NCBI RefSeq assembly: GCF_946407605.1 | Contig: NZ_CAMJOS010000032.1 | Span: 1-42,036 of the forward strand | DNA from: an uncultured Prevotella sp. | Lineage (GTDB): Bacteria; Bacteroidota; Bacteroidia; Bacteroidales; Bacteroidaceae | DNA: 42,036 bases | Direction of reading: 5' to 3' | Shown here: in pieces, positions 24,994-32,276 of the stretch | Layout of the letters: the number at the start of each line of letters is the position of its first letter | Position numbering within the stretch: position 1 is the first letter of the stretch | Program-made: the position numbers and the translations under genes | The notes under the pieces: model-generated | What the model was told of the DNA's origin: nothing | Databases searched by the model: none | Seen by the model: the letters and a program-made list of their open reading frames with translations, nothing else

Positions 24994-26544
24994 TTATCGT
25001 TTCTTACCTGTCATTGTGATGAGCGGAATAATCATCTCTTCCATTGAGATGCCGCCGTGCTGGAATGTGTCCTTGTAATAGGACACGTAGTAATTGTAGT
25101 TGTTAGGATAGGCAAAGAACGAGTCGCCAGTGGCGAAGACATAGCTCGTAGAAAGGTTGGGCGATGGCAGTTGGGCCTGTGCGGGGTCTTTGATGACAAA
25201 GAGGTCCTTGGCATCGTATCCCAGATTCTTACCCAACTTATAGCGCAGGTTTGTATTGGTGTTGCGGTCGCCCACAATCTTCACGGGTTTGGTGCAGCGT
25301 ATGGAGCCGTGGTCGGTGGTGACGATAACCTTATAGTTGGTCTGAGCCAACCAGCGGAAAAACTCGGCGATGACAGAATGGCGGAACCATGACAATGTGA
25401 TGCTGCGATAAGCCGATTCGTTGTTAGCCAACTCGCGTACCATCTTAGACTCTGTTCGTGCATGGCTCAGCATGTCGATGAAGTTGAAAACTACGACGTT
25501 CAGGTCGTTCTTGCCCAACTGGTTGAGTTGCTGCATAAACTTTTCGGCATCGGAAGAAGAGTTGATTTTGTTGTACGAGAATGACTCATGACGGCGATAG
25601 CGCTCCAGTTGTGTCTGGATAAGTGGTCCCTCGTTGAGGTTCTTGCCCTCCTCTTCGTCCTCGTCCACCCAGAGGTCAGGAAACATCTGGGCTATTTTGT
25701 TGGGCATCAGTCCACTGAAGATGGCGTTACGGGCATATTGTGTGGCCGTAGGTAGGATGGAACAATACAAGTCCTCGTCCAGGTCGAACTGGTCGCCAAT
25801 TTCCTGAGCCAATACTCGCCATTGGTCGTAGCGGAAGTTGTCGAGAACTACCAGAAATACCTTTTCCTTTTGATTCAGAAGCGGGAAGACCTTTTCCTTA
25901 AAGATACGGTTAGACATGAGTGGCGTATCAGAACTGCCGCCGCCAACCCAGTTTAGGTAGTTCTTCTTGACGAACTTGGCAAAGCCAAGGTTGGCCTCCT
26001 CTTTCTGCATGGCCAGCATCTCCGTCATCTGTGAGTCGGTACTCGACAGTTGCAGTTCCCAGTGCACCAATTGCTTGTACACAGCAATCCATTCCTGCCA
26101 TGTGCGGCAGTCTATAATCTGCATGGCAATCTGCTGAAACTGCTGCTGGTAGCGGCTTTGTGTCACCTCGGTCTCTATCTCGCGACGATGTATGTTCTTC
26201 TTCAGTACCAACAGAATCTGGTTGGGGTTCACAGGCTTGATGAGGTAGTCGGCAATCTTCTGTCCTATGGCTTGCTCCATGATGTTCTCCTCCTCGCTCT
26301 TGGTCACCATGACTATAGGAGTGGCAGGCGATATCTGCTTGATGCGCTGCAGCGTGTCCAGACCGCTGAGGCCTGGCATCTGCTCATCGAGCAATACGAG
26401 GTCGAAGGACCTGTTGCGACACAGGTCGATGGCATCGGTGCCGTTACTCACGGTAGTCACTTCGTAACCTTTTTTCTCGAGAAAGATGATGTGGGCCTTC
26501 AGTAGCTCCACCTCATCGTCAACCCATAGCAGATTGTAATTCAT
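24994..26544 (-). CDS. porX: PorX-type response regulator with PglZ phosphatase-like domain
   Basis: This 516-residue protein has a receiver domain at residues 1-120 (acidic pair near residue 10 in 'LLWVDDE', phosphoacceptor Asp53 in 'LVLLDEQMPG', Lys in 'YLIKPV'). A helical linker and a PglZ/alkaline-phosphatase-superfamily domain follow (about 200-510: 'KVFLVVLDNFRYDQW', 'LPTATQYARNAIFSG', 'VVVFNFIDMLSHAR', 'VIVTTDHGSIR', 'FQHGGISMEEMIIP'). This is the PorX architecture, known in Porphyromonas gingivalis as a regulator of type IX secretion with PorY. The start is the ATG at 26544; TTG at 26553 is upstream in a repeat tract. It lies 33 bases after porW and is probably co-transcribed. Confidence 0.93.
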   Translation of the reverse strand: MNYNLLWVDDEVELLKAHIIFLEKKGYEVTTVSNGTDAIDLCRNRSFDLVLLDEQMPGLSGLDTLQRIKQISPATPIVMVTKSEEENIMEQAIGQKIADYLIKPVNPNQILLVLKKNIHRREIETEVTQSRYQQQFQQIAMQIIDCRTWQEWIAVYKQLVHWELQLSSTDSQMTEMLAMQKEEANLGFAKFVKKNYLNWVGGGSSDTPLMSNRIFKEKVFPLLNQKEKVFLVVLDNFRYDQWRVLAQEIGDQFDLDEDLYCSILPTATQYARNAIFSGLMPNKIAQMFPDLWVDEDEEEGKNLNEGPLIQTQLERYRRHESFSYNKINSSSDAEKFMQQLNQLGKNDLNVVVFNFIDMLSHARTESKMVRELANNESAYRSITLSWFRHSVIAEFFRWLAQTNYKVIVTTDHGSIRCTKPVKIVGDRNTNTNLRYKLGKNLGYDAKDLFVIKDPAQAQLPSPNLSTSYVFATGDSFFAYPNNYNYYVSYYKDTFQHGGISMEEMIIPLITMTGKKR

Positions 26545-26548
26545 ATAC

Positions 26549-26580
26549 CTCAAACCTTAAATCTCAAACCTTAAACCTTA
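26549..26580 (-). repeat. 7-bp tandem tract between porW and porX
   Basis: On the + strand: CTCAAAC, CTTAAAT, CTCAAAC, CTTAAAC, CTTA. It begins within the porW stop codon and ends 4 bases before the porX start, so it makes up nearly the whole intergenic spacer. Confidence 0.9.
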
Positions 26581-29475
26581 CCAGAGGTCAAAGTCATCAT
26601 CATCTTCGTATTCTTCCTCTTCTTCCTCCTCTTCTTCTGGCTCATCGTCAGCGTCGAACACCTCCATGTCGGTAGGCGTGTTCAATAGTTCCTCGTTGGT
26701 GATGGGCAGTGGCAGGAACACCCGCTCATAGAACTCATCGTAGTCCCTGTAGCTGTAGCGCGTGCCGATAAGTGTCAGGTTGCGTTCGCTGATGACCACA
26801 CTGCGACAGTGGGTCAGTACGTCCTGCATGACATCGGCAGCATAGAGCTGACGGGCATATTGCAGCGCCTCGTCAAAGCTGAGGAAGCCACGAATGAGCA
26901 TGCGGCTGAAACCCTGCTCGCGTTCTATCTCGAGGTCGAAGTTGCGCACCAGGAAGTTAGAGAAATTAAAGCGAGCCATCTCGTAGAGCAGCTGGTTCTC
27001 GTTGACCGAGTCAGGCTGATAGGCCAACATGAAAAGGAACGGCACGTTGCGGTCGGCCGATAGCGTGTCGGCAGAGGCAGAGTCGAGCTCGAGGGTCACA
27101 TCACGGCGTGACCAGATATCATCGAGGTCGAACTTACCGCCATAGAGTGTCTTTCCCTCCTGCACACCCTTGATAATCATACCAGCCATCTCGGTGACCT
27201 CACTCTGTGGATATTTCTCCACCACCGTCTTCAGTTCTGCCACACAGCCCTTCGCATCGCCTTCATTCAACAGGCTGAGGCCGTTGATGAAGATGAACTT
27301 AGGACGGTTCTCGCCCAATGGGAAACGTTCTTCTGAGAGTTTCGCATTGGCGTGAATCATGCTGTGGTTATTTTCCTTGAAGGCGTCGTAGGTGGCAGCA
27401 TAGAGCGAGTCCTCGATATGTTCACCAAAGCGTGCATTCTCTTCGAAGTAGGGGTCGTTAAGCAGGATGGTCCATTCGCTCTCAGGATAGTTCTCTATCA
27501 GTTTCTCCAGACAGGCGTTGGCCGATGCTGTGTCGCCCTTTCTTGAGTAGAGCAGGAAGAGGTGATACCATGCCTGATCCATTTTCTCGAAGTCAGGATA
27601 TTGAGTGGTGAGACGCACTAACTGCTTCTCTGCCAGCGACATATTTTCCAGTTTGTCCTTGAAGATGATGCCAGCATTGAACAGTCCGTCCATGATAATC
27701 AGGTCGCTTGCGGCTTTCTGCTCGTCAGTGAAGGGAATCTGTGCCAGGTAGTATTCGCGGTTGTGCGGATCGTTGGCCAGCGTGTCAGCCTCGGCAGTAT
27801 CGCCAGCAACGGAATCGCTGAGCTCAGTGGTATCCATTTCTGGCATTTCCAGACTGTCAGGGACTTCAGGAGTCTCTGTGTCTTCCGGCAGGTCAAGATT
27901 CACCACCGTCTTGTTGGCACGCTGCCAGTCATCTTGGTTCTCTCGCTTGCCCCACTGCTTTTGGAAGCTTTGCTTACCTTGGTTTACTGCCATCTGGTTG
28001 TAGAAATACCACTGGCCGTTAGTGTTGTTCGCATTCGTATTCTGCTGTGGGGTCTGTCTGGGCTGGTTGCGGTTGCCAGTAGTGTTTCGCTTCTGCAGTG
28101 CTTGCTCTACCTCGGCCTCCTGTTGCTTCTTGCGCTCCTCCTTTTCCTTTTTCTTCAGTTCGTCGATGACGCGGTCGATGGCTGCCAAACGGTCTTTCTC
28201 AGGCATCAAGGCCAACTCCTGCAGCGAGTCCTGCAGATGGACGGCATCGGTAAAGGGCACTAGCTCGTCAAGGACCTTTGAGCGTTTCGACAGCTCCTCA
28301 TAGTCAGGGCGCTCCTTGTCAAGCAGTCCGATAGCCTCACCATAGCAACGCTGGGCATCATTGTATTTTTCCAATACCCAGTACAGGTTGCCCAGCTTCA
28401 ATAGCAGCACACCCTTCTCTATGCCACTGCGTGTAGCCTTCTCGTTGCCTTTTTCATAGGCAGCGATGGCCTGTGTGGTGTCTTTCTGCATCAGGTAGAT
28501 ATTACCAATGGCATAGTACACTTGATCCAGATAATCCTTGTTATTGTCAGAATGCGCCATGCGGTTCAGACGCGCAATCATCTTTTTATAATTGCCTTTA
28601 GCCATCACCTCAGTCTGGGCAATGCGGGCATTGAACTCCAGTTCGTAAGGCGGGTTCTGACGGATGGCCTTCTGATAGGCTTTGTAGGCCTCCTCACGTT
28701 GTCCCAGGGCACCTAAAACCTGTCCCATGAGGAACCACTCGCGCGCTTTCTGCGTCTTGCGCTTCTCGTGTTTGATGGTCTGTCGCAGGTAGGGCACAGC
28801 CTTCTCCAGCTCGCCAGTCTTCAGATAGTAGTCAGCATAGGTCACATCCCAGTGTTTCTTAGCCAGGTAGTGAATGGAGTCGCGACTCATGTTGCGAATC
28901 ACGTCCTCGGCATCGTAGAGCCAGTCGAGTTCTACGTAGCAGCGGGCCAGCCAGGCACGAGCTATGCCGTTCTGCATAGGCTGTGACTGATAGAGTCGCG
29001 ACATATAACTGAAGGTGGCCGCAGCCTCGTCGAAGTCGCCTTTCTGAAACTGTGCCATACCCATCATCAGCCACGCTTTCCACAGGAACGGGTTATACTC
29101 CTTGCGTCCCAGCCATTCTTTGTCGCGTGCTGTCTTGCGACGTGACTTCTTCCATTCGGGCTTGGCCTTGATAGAGTGCTGTTTGATGGTCTTCTCCATC
29201 TTCTCTACCGTGCGCTCAAAGTTGCCTTTGCCTATTGTCAGGCTCTGTTTGTTGCCAACGGTATGCAGAGGCAGCATCTCGGTGAAGTTGTCCTTGTTGC
29301 CTTTCTCTTTCTCAAGAGCGCCGTCGATATAGGCCAGCTGACCATTATAATAGGTATTGTATCTTGCAGTAAACGACTGCCAGAAACGGCTCCTTGCCGT
29401 GTTTTTATGCACAGAGCAGGCCGTCAGCAGCGTGCTGACGACGACAATCAATAATATGTAATTGTGCCTGCGCAT
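26578..29475 (-). CDS. porW: PorW/SprE-type TPR lipoprotein of type IX secretion
   Basis: This 965-residue protein begins with a lipoprotein signal ('LLIVVVSTLLTACSVHKNT', Cys at residue 20). It then has the conserved 'SRFWQSFTARYNTYYNGQLA' segment typical of PorW (P. gingivalis) and SprE (Flavobacterium). Long TPR arrays follow ('AFLMGQVLGALGQREEAYKA'-like units), with a Lys/Glu-rich coiled coil at about 430-460 and a Gln/Asn-rich linker. The protein ends in a strikingly acidic tail of Glu and Asp. PorW links parts of the outer-membrane type IX machinery. Here it immediately precedes porX, which is notable because they are far apart in P. gingivalis. Confidence 0.9.
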   Translation of the reverse strand: MRRHNYILLIVVVSTLLTACSVHKNTARSRFWQSFTARYNTYYNGQLAYIDGALEKEKGNKDNFTEMLPLHTVGNKQSLTIGKGNFERTVEKMEKTIKQHSIKAKPEWKKSRRKTARDKEWLGRKEYNPFLWKAWLMMGMAQFQKGDFDEAAATFSYMSRLYQSQPMQNGIARAWLARCYVELDWLYDAEDVIRNMSRDSIHYLAKKHWDVTYADYYLKTGELEKAVPYLRQTIKHEKRKTQKAREWFLMGQVLGALGQREEAYKAYQKAIRQNPPYELEFNARIAQTEVMAKGNYKKMIARLNRMAHSDNNKDYLDQVYYAIGNIYLMQKDTTQAIAAYEKGNEKATRSGIEKGVLLLKLGNLYWVLEKYNDAQRCYGEAIGLLDKERPDYEELSKRSKVLDELVPFTDAVHLQDSLQELALMPEKDRLAAIDRVIDELKKKEKEERKKQQEAEVEQALQKRNTTGNRNQPRQTPQQNTNANNTNGQWYFYNQMAVNQGKQSFQKQWGKRENQDDWQRANKTVVNLDLPEDTETPEVPDSLEMPEMDTTELSDSVAGDTAEADTLANDPHNREYYLAQIPFTDEQKAASDLIIMDGLFNAGIIFKDKLENMSLAEKQLVRLTTQYPDFEKMDQAWYHLFLLYSRKGDTASANACLEKLIENYPESEWTILLNDPYFEENARFGEHIEDSLYAATYDAFKENNHSMIHANAKLSEERFPLGENRPKFIFINGLSLLNEGDAKGCVAELKTVVEKYPQSEVTEMAGMIIKGVQEGKTLYGGKFDLDDIWSRRDVTLELDSASADTLSADRNVPFLFMLAYQPDSVNENQLLYEMARFNFSNFLVRNFDLEIEREQGFSRMLIRGFLSFDEALQYARQLYAADVMQDVLTHCRSVVISERNLTLIGTRYSYRDYDEFYERVFLPLPITNEELLNTPTDMEVFDADDEPEEEEEEEEEYEDDDDFDLW

Positions 29476-29493
29476 TCTTTATAATGCTTGGTT

Positions 29494-29514
29494 CTTAATG
29501 CTTAATGCATAATT
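29494..29514 (-). repeat. 7-bp tandem tract upstream of porW
   Basis: Two CTTAATG units and a diverged CATAATT (+ strand) lie in the 48-base gap between the small Cys-rich gene and porW. Confidence 0.6.
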
Positions 29515-29523
29515 AAAGAACTC

Positions 29524-29733
29524 CTAAACTTCTGATTTATTGCCTTCTTTGCGCTTTTTCTCCTCCATCAGGCAGGCAATTTTACAATCTCCGGAGACTT
29601 TGCTGCTGCAGGAGGCACAGTCGTGAGCCTCTACAACAGGCTCGTCGGTGCCGCCTTTCGTCAGCATCGACGCCAATGCCGCCACAATACCCAGCGCCAC
29701 CAAAGCTCCTATACATATCAGTGCAAACTGCAT
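29524..29733 (-). CDS. Small membrane protein with Cys-rich cytoplasmic tail
   Basis: This 69-residue protein has one membrane segment at residues about 3-24 ('ALICIGALVALGIVAALASM') and a soluble tail with Cys residues in 'DCASCSSKVSGDCKIACLME' before a Lys/Glu-rich end. The Cys arrangement could bind a metal or a cofactor; no family was recognised with confidence. It starts 4 bases after aroA and so is probably translated with it. Confidence 0.8.
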   Translation of the reverse strand: MQFALICIGALVALGIVAALASMLTKGGTDEPVVEAHDCASCSSKVSGDCKIACLMEEKKRKEGNKSEV

Positions 29734-29737
29734 AGCG

Positions 29738-30997
29738 TTACTCGTTTACTGTAAACCCTGCATTCTCCAAATCCTCCCAATAATGGGGATAAGACTTCGA
29801 AACAACCTCTGGATTGTTGATGCAGATGGGACTGACGAGTGCCATAGGAGCAAAGGCTAGCGCCATGCGGTGATCGTCGTAGGTGTCGATGGAGGCTGGA
29901 GATTGGAGGTTGGAGGCTGGAGATTTGGTGCCGTCCCACCTCAACTCGCGGTCATTGATGGCTTCGAGGACATAGCCCAGCTTGCCCAACTCGGTCTTTA
30001 AGGCCGCGATACGGTCGGTCTCCTTGATTTTCAGTGTCTGCAGACCAGTGAAACGGAAGGGCACACCCATTGCGCAACAGGCGCAGACGAAGGTCTGGGC
30101 CAGGTCGGGGGCGTTGACGAAGTCATACTCCAAGCGTATCACCCTGTGTCCGCTCTTGCTTAGCGTGATGGTGGTAGGCACACCAGACTTCCTGGTGGCG
30201 AACGTGGTCTTCACGCCCAGCAGGCTGAAGATATAACGCACGCTGGAGTCGCCCTGCTTTGAGCCGTCCATCAGTCCTTCCAGTCGTACCTGGGCCTCTG
30301 GGTCGTCGCTCAGCGCCACCATCTCGTACCAGTAGCTGGCTGCGCTCCAGTCGTTTTCAATCAGATAGGGGCGTGCTGTATAGGGCTTGGGCTGAATGGT
30401 AATGGTGTCTACCGAGGTCCATTCGGCCTCGGCGCCAAACTCTCGCATGGTCCACAGCGTCAGGTCGATGTAGGGCCTTGAGATGATGTCGCCCAGCAGG
30501 CGCAGCGTCATACCCTTGCGCAGCACAGGACCAATGAGCAGCAATGCCGAGATAAACTGAGAACTGATGTTGCCAGCCACCTCCAGCGTTCCGCCATCGA
30601 GCATAGCGCCCTTGATGCGCAGGGGTGGAAAACCCTCTTCGTTCTCGTATTGGATGTCGGCACCCAGCTGTCGCAATGCGTCCACCAGAATCTTGATGGG
30701 GCGGTGCTTCATACGTTCCGTTCCAGTGATGACATGTTCACCATGCTCTGTGGCAGCCAGAAAGGCCGTCATAAAGCGCATGGCGGTGCCTGCCGCCTTG
30801 ATGTTGATGACCTCTGGCATCTTTTTCAGCGCATTAATCACAACTTTCGTGTCGTCGCAGTCGCTTAGGTTCTCTGGCAGAATGTCGCCGCCAGCCAGTG
30901 CATAGATGATTAATGCTCTGTTTGATATGCTTTTCGACGCAGGTAATTTGATAGTTGCCTGCAGTCGTTTAGGTTTTGTGATGTTATATGTTGTCAT
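29738..30997 (-). CDS. aroA: 3-phosphoshikimate 1-carboxyvinyltransferase (EPSP synthase)
   Basis: This 419-residue enzyme of the shikimate pathway joins shikimate-3-phosphate and phosphoenolpyruvate. Key motifs are 'LPASKSISNRALIIYALAGG' at about 18-37, 'AAGTAMRFMTAFLA' (the GTAMR type in place of the common GNAGT), 'DWSAASYWYEM', 'KIKETDRIAALKTELGKLG' and 'DTYDDHRMALAF'. An 11-residue SPASNLQSPAS stretch before the last motif is encoded by a 7-bp tandem tract and seems to be an in-frame loop insertion. The leader is very short: the -7 box is only 8 bases from the ATG. Confidence 0.96.
   Translation of the reverse strand: MTTYNITKPKRLQATIKLPASKSISNRALIIYALAGGDILPENLSDCDDTKVVINALKKMPEVINIKAAGTAMRFMTAFLAATEHGEHVITGTERMKHRPIKILVDALRQLGADIQYENEEGFPPLRIKGAMLDGGTLEVAGNISSQFISALLLIGPVLRKGMTLRLLGDIISRPYIDLTLWTMREFGAEAEWTSVDTITIQPKPYTARPYLIENDWSAASYWYEMVALSDDPEAQVRLEGLMDGSKQGDSSVRYIFSLLGVKTTFATRKSGVPTTITLSKSGHRVIRLEYDFVNAPDLAQTFVCACCAMGVPFRFTGLQTLKIKETDRIAALKTELGKLGYVLEAINDRELRWDGTKSPASNLQSPASIDTYDDHRMALAFAPMALVSPICINNPEVVSKSYPHYWEDLENAGFTVNE
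29890..29924 (-). repeat. 7-bp tandem tract inside aroA
   Basis: Five units of the form TGGAGRY on the + strand (TGGAGGC, TGGAGAT, TGGAGGT, TGGAGGC, TGGAGAT), 35 bases. They encode the 'SPASNLQSPAS' insertion just upstream of the conserved TYDDHRM motif. Confidence 0.93.
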
Positions 30998-31005
30998 AAT
31001 TGGGG

Positions 31006-31013
31006 CAAAGATA
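31006..31013 (-). promoter_or_regulatory. Promoter (-7 box) for aroA
   Basis: TATCTTTG on the - strand, 8 bases upstream of the aroA ATG; the -33 element is not clear. It diverges from the tRNA-Pro promoter about 70 bases away. Confidence 0.7.
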
Positions 31014-31084
31014 CAAAATAAAACTGAAATACGAAAGCTATTTGAGAAGATTAACGCAGGAAAACGAAAAAACTTTAGGAAAAA

Positions 31085-31116
31085 TTTGGCAGTCTCGGAA
31101 AAACTCTGTACCTTTG
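31085..31116 (+). promoter_or_regulatory. Promoter for tRNA-Pro
   Basis: TTTG (31085-31088), 20 bases, then TACCTTTG (31109-31116): a complete consensus promoter 46 bases before the tRNA. Confidence 0.88.
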
Positions 31117-31162
31117 CACCCGCATTCGACGAAAACGTCAGTGCTAAGCTTAAAAAAAGGAT

Positions 31163-31238
31163 CGGGATTTAGCGCAGTTGGTAGCGCACACGTCTGGGGG
31201 GCGCGAGGTCGCTGGTTCGAGTCCAGTAATCCCGACCA
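31163..31238 (+). tRNA. tRNA-Pro(GGG)
   Basis: This 76-base cloverleaf has an acceptor stem CGGGATT/AATCCCG, D stem GCGC/GCGC, and an anticodon loop CTGGGGG with anticodon GGG. The T arm is GCTGG-TTCGAGT-CCAGT. The discriminator A and an encoded CCA follow. C1-G72 and A73 fit bacterial proline tRNAs, and G37 fits the TrmD-modified base. The anticodon stem has an A28-C42 mismatch (CACGT against GCGCG). It has its own promoter and terminator. Confidence 0.95.
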
Positions 31239-31242
31239 ATCG

Positions 31243-31281
31243 AAGAGGATGAGTCATGAGGCTCATCCTCTTATTTTTTTT
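31243..31281 (+). terminator. Terminator of tRNA-Pro
   Basis: A perfect 11-bp stem AAGAGGATGAG/CTCATCCTCTT, an 8-base loop, and a following run of eight T's, starting 5 bases after the tRNA. Confidence 0.93.
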
Positions 31282-31429
31282 GACTTCGGTGATTTTAACA
31301 TTTCAGAGAAGTTGACTCTCTTGAAACCCCTATAAACAGGAAATTCTGCATGGTGACTTGGGTGACTCAGGAGTTTCGTGCGGGTTTTTAATTATCGTGT
31401 TTCACTACGCCTTCGTTTTTTTTGAGATG

Positions 31430-31930
31430 CTACATAGCGGTGATGATGACAGTGCTTTTGCCCTTGACTGCATGGAGAGTAATGGTGTCAGGCCAAGGAC
31501 CGCTTAGAAACAAATCCTTGTAGCCTTTGAGGCTTGCAATACAAATCTCATCGGGATGGTCGGCAGCGTAAGCAATGATGGCCTCCTCAACATCATTGAT
31601 GGTAACATCCTTCCCAGCCACCATTTCCTCCGCCAACACCTCCAAGGCTCTGGCAAGCGGCTTGGCATTAAGCGAATAATAGCGGGTATAGGCACTTCCG
31701 ATTCCTTTGGGTGTTATCGTCTTGCGAAGTGTAGGCAGATGATGCTTCAAATGCATCTGAATCATGTTAAAGATGGCACGACGTTTTTTGGCCGCCGGAG
31801 TGGTGTAGACGTGTGCGGGCATAGTGGGCTTGGAACGCGCAAAGGTTACATCCCCACGAGTTACATACGTAATACCATCGATTTTTCCTGATGCCATTCG
31901 GCCAACGCCGACTTGTTTAATTTTTACCAT
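31430..31930 (-). CDS. Uncharacterised small protein, possibly of the DUF6266-like group
   Basis: This 166-residue protein has no signal peptide or membrane segment. The N-terminus (MVKIKQVGVGRMASGKIDGI, then 'TYVTRGDVTFARSKPTMP' and 'TPAAKKRRAIFNMIQMHLKH') resembles a group of small Bacteroidetes proteins that begin with a Gly-rich 'GxxSGKxGxxxxxxxxxxxYxRSxP' segment. This likeness is from memory and weak. The gene is isolated between the tRNA-Pro terminator and a repeat-rich leader of about 200 bases. That setting resembles a small accessory insertion. Function is unknown. Confidence 0.72.
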   Translation of the reverse strand: MVKIKQVGVGRMASGKIDGITYVTRGDVTFARSKPTMPAHVYTTPAAKKRRAIFNMIQMHLKHHLPTLRKTITPKGIGSAYTRYYSLNAKPLARALEVLAEEMVAGKDVTINDVEEAIIAYAADHPDEICIASLKGYKDLFLSGPWPDTITLHAVKGKSTVIITAM

Positions 31931-31990
31931 ACTGTTATATAATTAGTTTCTACAATATTTTATTATTCCCAACAGACTTATTCCTTCACT

Positions 31991-32034
31991 CTATCCATAC
32001 CCTATCCAAGCAGTACTCTGGTTCTATCCAAGGT
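31991..32034 (+). repeat. Inverted 11-bp units facing the main array
   Basis: With an 11-base period: CTATCCATACC, CTATCCAAGCA, a diverged unit (GTACTCTGGTT), CTATCCAAGGT. The reverse complement of the last differs from ACCTTGGGTAG at one base, so these are opposite-strand copies of the 32050-32115 array. Confidence 0.8.
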
Positions 32035-32049
32035 GATGTCAGCCTTTTT

Positions 32050-32115
32050 ACCTTGGCTACACCTTGGCTATACCTTGGCTACACCTTGGGTAGACCTTGG
32101 GTAGACCTTGGGTAG
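32050..32115 (+). repeat. Six direct 11-bp repeats
   Basis: ACCTTGGCTAC, ACCTTGGCTAT, ACCTTGGCTAC, then ACCTTGGGTAG three times, without spacers (66 bases). The period is close to one DNA turn. The array lies within the likely transcribed leader of the gene at 31430-31930. Confidence 0.95.
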
Positions 32116-32133
32116 AGTATGTAAAATCTGCGA

Positions 32134-32141
32134 CAAAGATA
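32134..32141 (-). promoter_or_regulatory. Possible promoter (-7 box) upstream of the 11-bp array
   Basis: TATCTTTG on the - strand, preceded by a T-rich stretch; no clean TTTG at -33. Transcription would pass through both repeat sets before the gene at 31930. Confidence 0.6.
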
Positions 32142-32228
32142 TGAAAAAACTATGAAAAAAAAAAGGAAAAAGTGAATTTTCCACTAACTAGCACATCCGA
32201 AATTACCAGAATTAGCTAACTGTCGTGC

Positions 32229-32270
32229 GCGAATAGGGTGACTTTGTTTTCAATGAAAAGTCCTATTCGC
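32229..32270 (-). terminator. Hairpin after the DUF5686 gene
   Basis: A 9-bp stem GCGAATAGG/CCTATTCGC continued by ACTTT/AAAGT after a bulge, starting 6 bases past the stop codon. No T-run follows, so it may protect the 3' end rather than terminate on its own. Confidence 0.55.
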
Positions 32271-32276
32271 ATGAGG

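Larger units (their letters stand above)
31931..32276. other. Repeat-rich leader region of the gene at 31430
   Basis: These 346 bases hold no gene. From right to left (the direction of the downstream gene) they contain a strong hairpin after the DUF5686 gene (32229-32270), an A-rich stretch, a -7 box (32134-32141), six direct 11-bp repeats (32050-32115), a 15-base spacer, and four inverted 11-bp units (31991-32034). Confidence 0.8.

Noticed and set aside
24975..25002. Bidirectional terminator between the GH3-like gene and porX
   Set aside because: Only a short CGATAA/TTATCG inverted repeat overlapping both gene ends, without a T-run.
31163..31300. Integration (att) site at tRNA-Pro
   Set aside because: No second copy of the tRNA 3' end and no integrase gene was found in the window.
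31000..31335. 111-codon + strand frame spanning the tRNA-Pro gene
   Set aside because: It contains the tRNA, its promoter and its terminator; coding is not credible.
31991..32115. CRISPR array
   Set aside because: The units are 11 bases, directly adjacent without spacers, and no cas genes are present.
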